The position numbers and the translations under genes were made by a program. The notes beneath the pieces are model-generated. The model searched no databases, was not told the origin of the DNA, and worked only from the letters and a program-made list of their open reading frames with translations. This document shows, piece by piece, positions 7,740 to 14,763 of a stretch of 14,807 bases of DNA. Source of the DNA: an uncultured Atopobium sp. (lineage in GTDB: Bacteria; Actinomycetota; Coriobacteriia; Coriobacteriales; Atopobiaceae). Every line of letters starts with the position of its first letter. Position 1 is the stretch's first letter. Location of the stretch: contig CAMPCT010000032.1 in the NCBI GenBank assembly GCA_946647055.1, forward strand, positions 1-14,807. Reading direction: 5' to 3'.

Positions 7740-9176
7740 TCACGCCTCCCCCCTGTGGAAGGGCGCGATCTGGGAGCCGTCCGGCCCCAGGCGCACCTCC
7801 TCGATGGCCATGCCCGTCTCGCGGCAGAGGATCTCGGCCACGATGGGCCCGCAGAAGCCGCCCTGGCACCTACCCGTGCCCGCACGACAGCGGCGCTTGA
7901 TGCCCGTGATGGTGAGCGCCGGGATGGGCGCGTGGATGGCCTCGACGACCTCGCGCTCGCTCACCTGCTCGCAGCGGCAGACGATGTGGCCGAGCAGCGG
8001 GTCCTTCGCGATGGCGCGGGCGCGCTCGTCCTCGTCCATCTCGAGCAGGCGAATGGGCATCTCGCGATGCGGCTCGAAGGCGGGGTTCTCTGCGACGTCG
8101 AGGCGCTCGGCGACCCAGCGCGCCACGTCGATGGCGACGGCAGACGCCGACGAGAGGCCCGGCGAGTCGAAGGCGCAGATGTCGAAGAAGCCGGGGGCGT
8201 CGTCGGGCTCGCCGATGACGAAGTCGCCGTCGGCACCGGAGGGACGCACCCCCGCGAAGTTGGTGATGACCTCACGCCCGTTGTAGCCCGGCCAGGTACG
8301 ACGCGCGAGCGCGACCACGTTGGCGAGGCCCTCGGGCGTGGTGGGCGTGGCGTCGGGGTCGTCCACGTCCAGGGCATCGGGGCCAACGATGATGTTGCCC
8401 TCGACGGTGGGGCTCACGAGCACGCCCTTCCCCAGGGGGCCAGGCGCCTGGAACATGGTGTGCGAGAAGGTGGAGCCCATGTCGCGGCTCAGCAGCTCGT
8501 ACTCGCCCAGGCGCGGGATCGCCTCGAGCTTGTGGGCGGAGACCTGGTTGTGCAGGTCGATGGCATGGACGCCCGCGGCGTTGACCACGCAGCGGCAGGA
8601 CAGGAGCTCGCCGTCCTCCAGCTCGACCTCCCAGCCGCCCGCCGCCGCGCGGACGTGCTCGACGCGCGTGTCGAAGCGGAAGGTGACGCCGTTGGCGGCG
8701 GCGTTCTCGGCATAGGCGACCGTCATCCCAAAGGGGTCGCAGATGCCCGAGGAGTCACAGACGAGCGCGGCGAGGACGTCGGGGGACGCGTTGGGCTCGA
8801 GGGCCCGGGCCTCCTCGGCACCGACGATGCGCACGCCCTCGATGCCGTTCTCGCGGGCGCGGTCGAGCAGCTCGTCCAAGACGGGCAGGTCCGCCTCGGA
8901 GAGGGCGAGGACCATCGAGCCGTTGTTCTGGTACCTGAAGCCGAGCTCCTTCGCAAGCTGGGGGATGATGCGGGCGCCTATGGCGTTGTAGTGCGCCTTC
9001 GCCGTGCCCGGGTGCGGGTCGAACCCGCCGTGCACGATGCCCGAGTTGGTGCGCGACGCGCCACAGGCAAGGTCGTAGCCGGCCTCGAGGACGGTCACGT
9101 CGACGTCCCAGCGCGCGAGCTCGCGTGCGGTCGCGCATCCCGAGATGCCCGCACCGATGATGATGACGTCTGTCAT
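7740..9176 (-). CDS. GlpA-like FAD-dependent dehydrogenase with C-terminal BFD [2Fe-2S] domain
   Basis: A 478-residue DAO-family flavoprotein. The N-terminus MTDVIIIGAGISGCATARELAR holds the FAD site G8-x-G10-x-x-G13, followed by GASRTNSGIVHGGFDP, typical of glycerol-3-phosphate and L-2-hydroxyglutarate dehydrogenases. The C-terminal 80 residues form a BFD-like [2Fe-2S] domain with C400-x-C402 and C430, C437, C442 (CRAGTGRCQGGFC). This matches annotated anaerobic glycerol-3-phosphate dehydrogenase subunit A, but the usual GlpB and GlpC partners are replaced by the FAD/NAD(P) oxidoreductase and DUF1667 genes. No glpK or glpF is in the window, so the substrate (sn-glycerol-3-phosphate or another hydroxy- or amino acid) is inferred only. 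ATG 9176 has AGGAG eight bases upstream. It is the first gene of its operon, facing a divergent wall gene. Confidence 0.9.
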   Translation of the reverse strand: MTDVIIIGAGISGCATARELARWDVDVTVLEAGYDLACGASRTNSGIVHGGFDPHPGTAKAHYNAIGARIIPQLAKELGFRYQNNGSMVLALSEADLPVLDELLDRARENGIEGVRIVGAEEARALEPNASPDVLAALVCDSSGICDPFGMTVAYAENAAANGVTFRFDTRVEHVRAAAGGWEVELEDGELLSCRCVVNAAGVHAIDLHNQVSAHKLEAIPRLGEYELLSRDMGSTFSHTMFQAPGPLGKGVLVSPTVEGNIIVGPDALDVDDPDATPTTPEGLANVVALARRTWPGYNGREVITNFAGVRPSGADGDFVIGEPDDAPGFFDICAFDSPGLSSASAVAIDVARWVAERLDVAENPAFEPHREMPIRLLEMDEDERARAIAKDPLLGHIVCRCEQVSEREVVEAIHAPIPALTITGIKRRCRAGTGRCQGGFCGPIVAEILCRETGMAIEEVRLGPDGSQIAPFHRGEA

Positions 9177-9196
9177 CGTGATGCTCCTGTCACTTT

Positions 9197-9215
9197 GGGG
9201 TTGTGGTCACACCCC
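9197..9215. repeat. Imperfect palindrome in the leader of the GlpA-like operon
   Basis: GGGGTTGTG and CACACCCC are near-perfect inverted arms around a 2-nt centre, with one extra T; the core is TGTGGTCACA. It sits 21-39 bp upstream of the GlpA-like ATG, next to the ribosome site. It could be a repressor site or an mRNA hairpin limiting translation. Confidence 0.45.
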
Positions 9216-9238
9216 GTAACCCTAGCACGAAACCACCA

Positions 9239-9270
9239 TGCAGGAAGGGGGATACTCCCCCTTTCTTGCA
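9239..9270. promoter_or_regulatory. Large imperfect inverted repeat in the divergent intergenic region; candidate operator
   Basis: TGCAGGAAGGGGGA and TCCCCCTTTCTTGCA form 14- and 15-nt arms around TAC, with one mismatch and one bulged base. It lies between the divergent GlpA-like and TagO-like genes, 22 bp before the candidate -10 of the latter, so it covers the expected -35 zone. No T-run follows on either strand, which favours an operator over a terminator. Confidence 0.5.
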
Positions 9271-9291
9271 GAATGTGCGCCGCATCTCCTG

Positions 9292-9297
9292 TATTAT
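9292..9297 (+). promoter_or_regulatory. Candidate -10 element for the TagO-like/OpgB-like unit
   Basis: TATTAT lies in an A/T-rich patch unusual for this window. A TTGCAG at 9266-9271 is the nearest -35-like hexamer, but 20 bp spacing is long. Transcription would begin near 9304, leaving either a nearly leaderless GTG start (9308) or a leader of about 43 nt to a TTG (9347). Confidence 0.45.
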
Positions 9298-9307
9298 CTA
9301 AAAGGTT

Positions 9308-10543
9308 GTGCATCGGACACGCTCTCCCGGAAAGGTCCTCCTAACCTTGTCGAGCTGGTGGCTCCCATATCTCGGACTCTTCACGGTGGCCCTCGCGACC
9401 GCCCTCGTCACCACGCCCCTCGCGCGCACCATCGCCCTGCGACTCGACGCCGTCGACTATCCCAGCAAGCGCCGCATCAACAAGACGCCCATCCCGCGCA
9501 TGGGCGGCATCGCCATCATGCTCGCCCTCGTCGCCGCCGTCGTCCTGCAGTACCTGGGCACCAAGTGCCTGGGCTGGCCCGCCGTGCTCATCCCCTCGCC
9601 CATCATGCGCATCAACTACCACGCGCTCGCGGCGTCCTTCGTCATCATCTTCCTCGTGGGCGCCATCGACGACGTCCGCACCCTCAAGCCCCTGCCCAAG
9701 CTCGTCGGTCAGATACTGGCGGCGTCGGTCGCCGCGGCGGGTGGCCTCGTCATCGGCCGTATCGTGAACCCCTTCATGGGGGGCGAGATCGACCTGGGCC
9801 TGTTCGCCTACCCGGTGACGGTCGCCTACCTCGTCGCCTACGTCAACATCATCAACCTCATCGACGGCCTCGACGGTCTGGCGACGGGCATCACCTGCAT
9901 CTCGAGCTTCACCCTCTTCATCCTCGCCCGCATGGCGGGCAGGCTCGACGCCGCGTCGCTCTCCATCGTGCTCGCCGGCGCCACGCTGGGCTTCCTCTAC
10001 CACAACTTCCATCCCGCCAAGATCTTCCTGGGCGACTCGGGCTCGCTGCTTTTGGGCTTTGCGCTGGGCACCATCACGCTGCTCAACGTGACGCGTCTGG
10101 CGGGCCTCACCACCATCGTCCTGCCCCTCACGCTCTCGGGCATCCCCATCATCGACACGCTCTCCGCCATCATCAGGCGCAAGCGCGCGCACGTGAGCAT
10201 TGGCCACGCCGACCGCGGCCACATCCACCACCGGCTCATGCAGGAGGGCTTCGACCAGCGCCAGGCGGTGCTCTTCATCTATGCGTGGACCATCCTGCTG
10301 TGCCTGGGGTCGTTCGTTATCACGCAGGTCCCCGTGATCCCGCGCGTCTGCATCTTCGTCACGCTCATCGCCGCCTCGGCGGTCTTCGCGGCAAAGCTGC
10401 ACATGTTCGAGCCGGTCCTGCGCCACCACTACGACCCCGAGAAGGGCGAGGACGTCCTGGTCACGCCCGACGACCCCGCCTTCCAGGCCGAGGCCGAGGC
10501 CGAGCAGGACGAACAAGGGGGGCACCTGCATCCCCATGCGTAG
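9308..10543 (+). CDS. tagO: TagO/WecA-type undecaprenyl-phosphate N-acetylhexosamine-1-phosphate transferase
   Basis: An integral membrane enzyme of the MraY/WecA family that transfers a sugar-1-phosphate (usually GlcNAc-1-P from UDP-GlcNAc) to undecaprenyl phosphate, the first step of wall teichoic acid or other wall polymers. With the GTG at 9308 it has 411 residues. Motifs are PRMGG (63-67), AIDDVRTLKPLPKLVGQ (D121-D122), NIINLIDGLDGLATG (180-194), LGDSGS (241-246) and HADRGHIHHRL (300-310), the last distinguishing WecA/TagO from MraY. About ten hydrophobic segments are visible. The cytoplasmic tail is rich in Glu and Ala. The start is uncertain: AAAAGG is only two bases from GTG 9308, whereas TTG 9347 (MSSWWLPYLG...) has GGAAAGG about 11 bases upstream and removes a basic leader that would be odd on the outer face. 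It overlaps the next gene by 8 bp. Confidence 0.93.
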   Translation: MHRTRSPGKVLLTLSSWWLPYLGLFTVALATALVTTPLARTIALRLDAVDYPSKRRINKTPIPRMGGIAIMLALVAAVVLQYLGTKCLGWPAVLIPSPIMRINYHALAASFVIIFLVGAIDDVRTLKPLPKLVGQILAASVAAAGGLVIGRIVNPFMGGEIDLGLFAYPVTVAYLVAYVNIINLIDGLDGLATGITCISSFTLFILARMAGRLDAASLSIVLAGATLGFLYHNFHPAKIFLGDSGSLLLGFALGTITLLNVTRLAGLTTIVLPLTLSGIPIIDTLSAIIRRKRAHVSIGHADRGHIHHRLMQEGFDQRQAVLFIYAWTILLCLGSFVITQVPVIPRVCIFVTLIAASAVFAAKLHMFEPVLRHHYDPEKGEDVLVTPDDPAFQAEAEAEQDEQGGHLHPHA

Positions 10544-12410
10544 CGCCCACGCCCATCATTCCTCGGGTGGCGCGCATCTTGCGGAAGCGGACCGCCCCAC
10601 ACACCACGTCGCTGGAACAATCCTGGCCGTGCTCTCCGTCATCCTGTTCGCGGTCCTCGTCACGTGCGTCGCAGCCATCCGCTGGCTCCTGGGAACCTGG
10701 GGGCAGATTCGGGCAGACGAGATCGTCTATCACCTGCACACCTCGCTCAGGGGCACCAATGAGGCCATGGTGCACGACGCGCTTGTCGGCTATGCCCTCC
10801 CTGCCGTCATCGTGGTGACGGCACTTGCCGCGGCCCTCGTCGTTCTGCGCACGCGCCCGCGGGCGAGGGCGGGGCTTGCCTGTGCCGCCCTGGTCGTGTC
10901 GGCGGGGCTTGCGGGCGTCTCCCTCGTCAGCCTCGAGCGCGAGACGGGACTCATCAGCTACCTCGCCGCGTCTTCGGGCGGACAGGGAGACGACTTCGTG
11001 GCCCAGCACTACGTCGACCCGCACGACGTCGAGGTGACGTTTCCCCAGGCGCGGCGCAACCTCGTCTACATCTACCTCGAGAGCATGGAGATGACCTACG
11101 CCGACGTCGCGAGCGGCGGGGCGTTCGAGCGCAACGTCATCCCCGAGCTCACCCAGCTGGCACGTGAGGGGGACGACTTCTCGGGAGACTCCGGCCAGCT
11201 CGACGGCGCCGTGACGCTTCCCGGCACGGGCTGGACCATGGGAGGGATGTTTGCCCAGAGCACGGGCTTGCCGCTCAAGATTCCCTTCGACGGCAACGCC
11301 ATGACGACGCAGGAGGCGTTCTTCCCCGGCGTGCGATCGCTGGGTGACATCCTCGCGGACGCAGGGTATCGTCAGGTCCTTCTGCTGGGGTCCGATGCCA
11401 CCTTTGGAGGGCGTCGCCGCTTCTTTGGCGAACACGGCGGCTTCGAGATGCACGACTACCCCTATGCCCTCGAGCAGGGCCTCGTCCCACCCGACTACAA
11501 GGTCTTCTGGGGATACGAGGACGAGAAGCTGTTCGCGTTTGCCCGTGACGAGCTCCTCGAGCTCTCCGCCCAGGGCGAGCCTTTCAACCTGACGATGCTC
11601 ACCGTCGACACGCACTTCGAGGACGGCTACGTGTGCCAGCTGTGCGATGACGAGTTTGGCGACAACCAGTACGCCAACGTGTTTGCCTGCTCGAGCCGAC
11701 AGGTCTCGGAGTTCGTGCGCTGGATCCAGGAGCAAGACTTCTACGAGAACACCACCATCGTGCTCTGCGGAGACCACCGCACCATGGACAAGGACTTCGT
11801 GAGCTGGGTCGATGGCTCGTACCGGCGGCGGACCTACACCTGCGTGATCAACGCCGCGGCGACACCGGCAGACCCCGGCCGCCGACGCGAGTACTCGGTC
11901 TTCGACCTCTTCCCCACCACCCTCGCCGCCCTGGGCGCCACCATCGAGGGCGACCGGCTGGGCCTGGGAACAAACCTCTACTCCGACCAGGACACCCTAC
12001 TCGAGACCCTTGGTGAGGAGCTCCGAAAGGGCCTCTCGGGCCCCTCCGCCCTCATGGACGCCCTCGGGCAGTTCAGCGTTGACGAGGACGCGCTCGCCGC
12101 CTCGTCCACGGCGGCACGTCTCGTCGCGGCCGAGGATGACGACGGGCGACTGTCCTTCTCGCTGAGTGGCGTGAACCTGAGCACCTGGTACGTGACCGGC
12201 GCGGCACTCGAGCTCACCGATGACCGCACGGGAGAGACCGTTCGCCTGGAGATGGAGGTCATCCCCATGGAGGACAAACCCGCGTCCTTCTGGTGCCATG
12301 TCACGACGGACTACACGCCGGAAGACCTGGGACACCTTTCCTGCACCGCCCTCATCTCGACCGAGCAGTACCAGGACTACGTTGTCTGCACGGAGCTCTC
12401 CGAGGACTGA
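10536..12410 (+). CDS. Membrane phosphoglycerol transferase, OpgB/LtaS-type sulfatase fold
   Basis: A 624-residue membrane protein: an N-terminal segment at about 24-50, two more near 86-105 and 112-133, then a large extracytoplasmic alkaline-phosphatase/sulfatase-fold domain. Visible active-site elements are YIYLESME (178-185, metal ligand E182), GTGWTMGGM (230-238, likely nucleophile T234), TVDTHFEDG (356-364) and LCGDHRTM (410-417, D413 and H414). The G-T-G-W-T context and THF-DG element are closer to OpgB (phosphoglycerol transferase I) than to LtaS. A further ~100 residues at the C-terminus look beta-rich and are not part of the catalytic fold. ATG 10536 overlaps the end of the TagO-like gene by 8 bp; with no strong ribosome site, translation is probably coupled. 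The likely role is adding glycerol-phosphate from phosphatidylglycerol to a wall polymer begun by its neighbour. Confidence 0.88.
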   Translation: MRSAHAHHSSGGAHLAEADRPTHHVAGTILAVLSVILFAVLVTCVAAIRWLLGTWGQIRADEIVYHLHTSLRGTNEAMVHDALVGYALPAVIVVTALAAALVVLRTRPRARAGLACAALVVSAGLAGVSLVSLERETGLISYLAASSGGQGDDFVAQHYVDPHDVEVTFPQARRNLVYIYLESMEMTYADVASGGAFERNVIPELTQLAREGDDFSGDSGQLDGAVTLPGTGWTMGGMFAQSTGLPLKIPFDGNAMTTQEAFFPGVRSLGDILADAGYRQVLLLGSDATFGGRRRFFGEHGGFEMHDYPYALEQGLVPPDYKVFWGYEDEKLFAFARDELLELSAQGEPFNLTMLTVDTHFEDGYVCQLCDDEFGDNQYANVFACSSRQVSEFVRWIQEQDFYENTTIVLCGDHRTMDKDFVSWVDGSYRRRTYTCVINAAATPADPGRRREYSVFDLFPTTLAALGATIEGDRLGLGTNLYSDQDTLLETLGEELRKGLSGPSALMDALGQFSVDEDALAASSTAARLVAAEDDDGRLSFSLSGVNLSTWYVTGAALELTDDRTGETVRLEMEVIPMEDKPASFWCHVTTDYTPEDLGHLSCTALISTEQYQDYVVCTELSED

Positions 12411-12425
12411 GTGCCGCCGGGACTA

Positions 12426-12450
12426 GACAAAGGTACCTGTTACCTTTGTC
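12426..12450. repeat. 10-bp perfect palindrome, possible REP-type element
   Basis: GACAAAGGTA, loop CCTGT, TACCTTTGTC. It lies 15 bp after the OpgB-like stop, between convergent genes. ACAAAG recurs at 12453-12458 and can pair with the same CTTTGT arm, giving two mutually exclusive hairpins. It may help end the plus-strand transcript, though no T-run follows. From memory, similar sequences recur between genes in other bacteria as REP-type repeats. Confidence 0.6.
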
Positions 12451-12451
12451 C

Positions 12452-12483
12452 AACAAAGAAGGGGTCCGCACGTGGCGGACCCC
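12452..12483 (-). terminator. Intrinsic terminator of the infC-rpmI-rplT operon
   Basis: GGGGTCCGC (12461-12469) and GCGGACCCC (12475-12483) form a perfect 9-bp GC-rich stem with a 5-nt loop. Read on the minus strand it is followed by TTCTTTGTT. It starts 25 bp beyond the rplT stop, the expected place for the operon's end. Confidence 0.8.
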
Positions 12484-12508
12484 AAGACTCAAAGCTATGT
12501 GCGCGAGG

Positions 12509-12868
12509 CTACTCGGCGAGGGCCTTCTTGGCGACCTCGGCGAGGGCTGCGAACGCGGCCTCGTCCTCGTAGGCGATCTGCGAGAGGACCTTGCGGTCGA
12601 GCTCGACGCCGGCCAGCTTGAGGCCGTGCATGAACTGGGAGTAGCTGAGGTCGTTCATGCGGGCGGCGGCGTTGATGCGCTGGATCCAGAGCCTGCGGAT
12701 GTCGCGCTTCTTGTTGCGACGGTCACGGTACTGGTACTGGAGGGAGTGCTGAGCCTGCTCCTTCATGCCGCGGAAGGTGCGGGAACGGACGCCATAGTAG
12801 CCCTTGGTGCGCTCGACCAGGGTCTGACGCTTCTTGCGGCCGGCGACTGCGCGCTTGATACGTGCCAT
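12509..12868 (-). CDS. rplT: 50S ribosomal protein L20
   Basis: A 119-residue basic protein of normal length. L20 binds 23S rRNA early in large-subunit assembly and in Bacillus and E. coli also represses its own operon by binding the mRNA. Family signature: [20 protein letters not shown], then [16 protein letters not shown] (24-39), [20 protein letters not shown] and the C-terminal [23 protein letters not shown] 12868 has AAGGAG about 11 bases upstream. It is the last gene of infC-rpmI-rplT, 42 bp after rpmI and followed by a strong terminator. The acidic, Ala-rich last 20 residues are normal for the family. Confidence 0.98.
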   Translation of the reverse strand: MARIKRAVAGRKKRQTLVERTKGYYGVRSRTFRGMKEQAQHSLQYQYRDRRNKKRDIRRLWIQRINAAARMNDLSYSQFMHGLKLAGVELDRKVLSQIAYEDEAAFAALAEVAKKALAE

Positions 12869-12910
12869 GTGTGATCAACTCCTTGCTATCGAGATGCGAC
12901 GCAGTTGCGC

Positions 12911-13108
12911 CTAGTTGTTGCCCATACGAGAGGTGACGACCTTGGTGTCGGCCGCGGAAAGCTCGGTCTCCTTGCGGAAGCCACGGATGCGCTTGGGCGA
13001 CTTCTTGGTCAGGATGTGGCTCTTGAAAGCCTTGGCACGCATGATCTTGCCGGTGCCGGTACGACGGAAGCGCTTCGCCGTACCCTTGTGGGTCCTCATC
13101 TTAGGCAT
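12911..13108 (-). CDS. rpmI: 50S ribosomal protein L35
   Basis: A 65-residue, strongly basic protein typical of L35, a late-assembling component of the large subunit. Signature: [20 protein letters not shown] at the N-terminus, [20 protein letters not shown] in the middle and VTSRMGNN near the end. ATG 13108 overlaps the infC stop by 8 bp (ATGCCTAA) with GGAG eight bases upstream, so its translation is probably coupled to infC. The infC-rpmI-rplT order is the conserved bacterial one. Confidence 0.98.
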   Translation of the reverse strand: MPKMRTHKGTAKRFRRTGTGKIMRAKAFKSHILTKKSPKRIRGFRKETELSAADTKVVTSRMGNN

Positions 13109-13670
13109 TGCTGTTCTCCTTCTCGTTCGTGCCGTCGTCCTTCATGTCGAAGGCCCCCTTGATGGGTGCGACGGTCATGTGCATGTTGCGGCCCTCCATG
13201 AGGGGCTGCTGCTCGACGGTGGCAAAGGGGGCGAGGTCCTCGGCAAGCCTGTCGAGCACCATCCTTCCCTGCTCGGGATGGGCCATCTCGCGACCGCGGA
13301 ACATGATTGTGATCTTGACGCGGGCGCCCTTCTTGAGGAAGCGCAGCACGTGACCCTTCTTGGTCTCGTAGTCGCCCACGTCGATCTTGGGACGGAACTT
13401 CATCTCCTTGACCTCGACCTTGGCCTGGTTCTTGCGGGCGGCCTTGGCCTTGCGGTCCTGCTCGTACTTGTGCTTTGCGTAGTCCATCACCTTGCAGACG
13501 GGGGGATCCGCGTTGGGCGCGATCTCGACCAGGTCGAGCCCCTGCTCGTCGGCAATGCGCTGGGCGTCAGCGATGCCGAACAGGCCCAGCTGGGAGCCAT
13601 CGACACCGATGAGGCGGCACGTGCGAGCTGTGATCTCCTCGTTGAGGCGAGGACCTTGCTGCTTGGCTAT
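13101..13670 (-). CDS. infC: Translation initiation factor IF-3, apparent non-canonical start codon
   Basis: IF-3 binds the 30S subunit, keeps subunits apart and checks start-codon/initiator-tRNA pairing. The sequence matches the family throughout: [20 protein letters not shown], then [26 protein letters not shown] (split here for the N-domain end), a lysine-rich linker helix, [36 protein letters not shown] and [12 protein letters not shown]. From ATA 13670 it has 189 residues. No ATG, GTG or TTG occurs at a sensible place. ATA 13670 ([12 protein letters not shown]...) has GGAAGGTG eight bases upstream; CTG 13676 is the alternative. The nearest in-frame ATG (13712) sits directly after a terminator T-run and has no ribosome site. 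Rare infC starts (AUU in E. coli) are known to allow IF-3 autoregulation, so this is credible. The stop overlaps rpmI. Confidence 0.95.
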   Translation of the reverse strand: MAKQQGPRLNEEITARTCRLIGVDGSQLGLFGIADAQRIADEQGLDLVEIAPNADPPVCKVMDYAKHKYEQDRKAKAARKNQAKVEVKEMKFRPKIDVGDYETKKGHVLRFLKKGARVKITIMFRGREMAHPEQGRMVLDRLAEDLAPFATVEQQPLMEGRNMHMTVAPIKGAFDMKDDGTNEKENSNA

Positions 13671-13856
13671 GGTCAGAACACCTTCCTCTCTCGTGCGGCG
13701 CGGGGCCGCCATCAAAAAACCCGGTGCCGAGACAGCATCCGGGAAGACAGGGGCTCGCACGGGGCGAGAGAGCATCCGTTGTCTGACCAGACAGCTGCCG
13801 CGACGGGCGCCGTTCAGGTGGGGACCCCAGTACATGGTCCCACTTCAAAAAGCACT
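13671..13856 (-). promoter_or_regulatory. Structured 5' leader of infC-rpmI-rplT
   Basis: The promoter predicts a leader of about 180 nt. In transcript order it contains a hairpin (13818-13843, one bulge), a short GTCTG/CAGAC palindrome (13781-13792), a 16-nt segment at 13763-13778, an intrinsic terminator that includes a near-copy of that segment (13726-13741, 14 of 16 bases identical), a small GCGGC/GCCGC hairpin and the ribosome site. The upstream copy could pair with the terminator's 3' arm and act as a competing fold. This resembles L20-controlled leaders of Bacillus in position, but the sequence was not matched to any described family. Confidence 0.6.
13714..13743 (-). terminator. Intrinsic terminator/attenuator in the infC leader
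   Basis: On the minus strand CCCGG-A-TGC and GCA-CCGGG form an 8-bp stem with one bulged A and a 7-nt loop, followed at once by six T. It lies inside the leader, about 45 bp before the infC start, so full-length mRNA requires read-through: a classic attenuator arrangement. Confidence 0.8.
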
Positions 13857-13862
13857 CGTTTG

Positions 13863-13891
13863 ATGATAGCGGGTCACGACCGCGCTGGCAA
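13863..13891 (-). promoter_or_regulatory. Housekeeping-type promoter of infC-rpmI-rplT
   Basis: On the minus strand TTGCCA (-35, 13886-13891) and TATCAT (-10, 13863-13868) are separated by exactly 17 bp. Transcription would start near 13856. This is the best promoter match in the window and suits a highly expressed ribosomal operon. Confidence 0.7.
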
Positions 13892-13955
13892 GGATTGTCG
13901 TCGGCACATCACGCCTCCATACGAGGGGGACGGGACGCCTCGACTTCGCCCTGCC

Positions 13956-14702
13956 TCAGACGCCATCCCTCGTGAGGTACCGCTCTGCCGCACGCTGGTT
14001 CGCCTCGTCGCGCTCGCGCTCGCGCCGCGCAGCCTCTGCGATCGTCGGGTCGGACGCGAGCTTGGGGTCGCAGACGAGCGTCGACGCCAGGGCCCTGCAG
14101 TGTTCCGGCCCCTGGAGCGCCATCTCGTACAGCACCCGGTTCGCCTCGGCCGCCTCGTCACCCTCTCCATGGGCGAGTTGACCCAGCTTGTAGACGCAGC
14201 TTCTCACGGCGCCCTCGTCCAGCAGCACGTCTCCTGGGGTGGAGCCGCGCGGCCGGTAGAGCGCCACGACCTGTGCCAGGTCGGATGCCCTGTGCAGATG
14301 GTCCACGTAGCGCTGGTACCTGAAGTTCTCCGAGAGCAGCGCCTCCCTGCAGGGCGCCTCCTCGCGGTCGACCAGCCGGAGCTCCCCCGAGAGGACGAGG
14401 TCCCGATAGTAGCCGCTCTCATCGACGCCGCACCTCACGCAGATGCCGTCTGCGAAGTCGTGCCATGGGAGCACGTACCCGCACTCGGCGCAACGGACGG
14501 TGCAGCCCTCGGCCATCTCGAAGCCATGCGGCCGCTCGCGCCAGTCGCCACATCGCACGCAGGTGATCCGGTGGACCTTCCGATTGCGGGGCTTCGGCGC
14601 ACCCCACTCGTGCTCCACCCGCCAATCGGGGTTGCTCTCGCCGCAGCGGGCACAGACGCAGCCGTTCCACTTGTGACCGACCACCTTGCAAACGAGTCCC
14701 AT
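13956..14702 (-). CDS. Hypothetical protein with four CxxC zinc knuckles
   Basis: A 248-residue protein that I cannot assign to a characterised family. The N-terminal ~95 residues carry four CxxC pairs: C17-C20 (GCVCARCG, after GHKWNG), C48-C51 (CVRCGDW), C71-C74 (CAECGY) and C88-C91 (CVRCG). His/Trp residues follow several of them (H31-x-W33, H59, H81), suggesting degenerate repeated zinc ribbons. The GHKWNGCxCxxCG opening is common in uncharacterised Gram-positive zinc-ribbon proteins. The C-terminal ~150 residues look mostly helical and end in a charged Arg/Glu-rich helix. No signal peptide or membrane segment is visible. ATG 14702 has AAAGG seven bases upstream. It lies upstream of the infC promoter on the same strand, with no clear terminator between them. 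Function unknown; protein or nucleic-acid binding is possible. Confidence 0.75.
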   Translation of the reverse strand: MGLVCKVVGHKWNGCVCARCGESNPDWRVEHEWGAPKPRNRKVHRITCVRCGDWRERPHGFEMAEGCTVRCAECGYVLPWHDFADGICVRCGVDESGYYRDLVLSGELRLVDREEAPCREALLSENFRYQRYVDHLHRASDLAQVVALYRPRGSTPGDVLLDEGAVRSCVYKLGQLAHGEGDEAAEANRVLYEMALQGPEHCRALASTLVCDPKLASDPTIAEAARRERERDEANQRAAERYLTRDGV

Positions 14703-14763
14703 GTGCTGGCCTTTCTCGTCGTTTCCTCGCGAACGGCCCGAAGGACAGGCGCCAACTCGTCCC

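Noticed and set aside
9341..10537. 398-codon minus-strand frame opposite the TagO-like gene
   Set aside because: Asp/Glu/Gly-rich shadow of a membrane protein gene whose own motifs are unambiguous.
13713..13835. In-frame ATG at 13835 as the infC start
   Set aside because: It would translate through the attenuator hairpin and T-run and add a low-similarity extension; no ribosome site precedes it.
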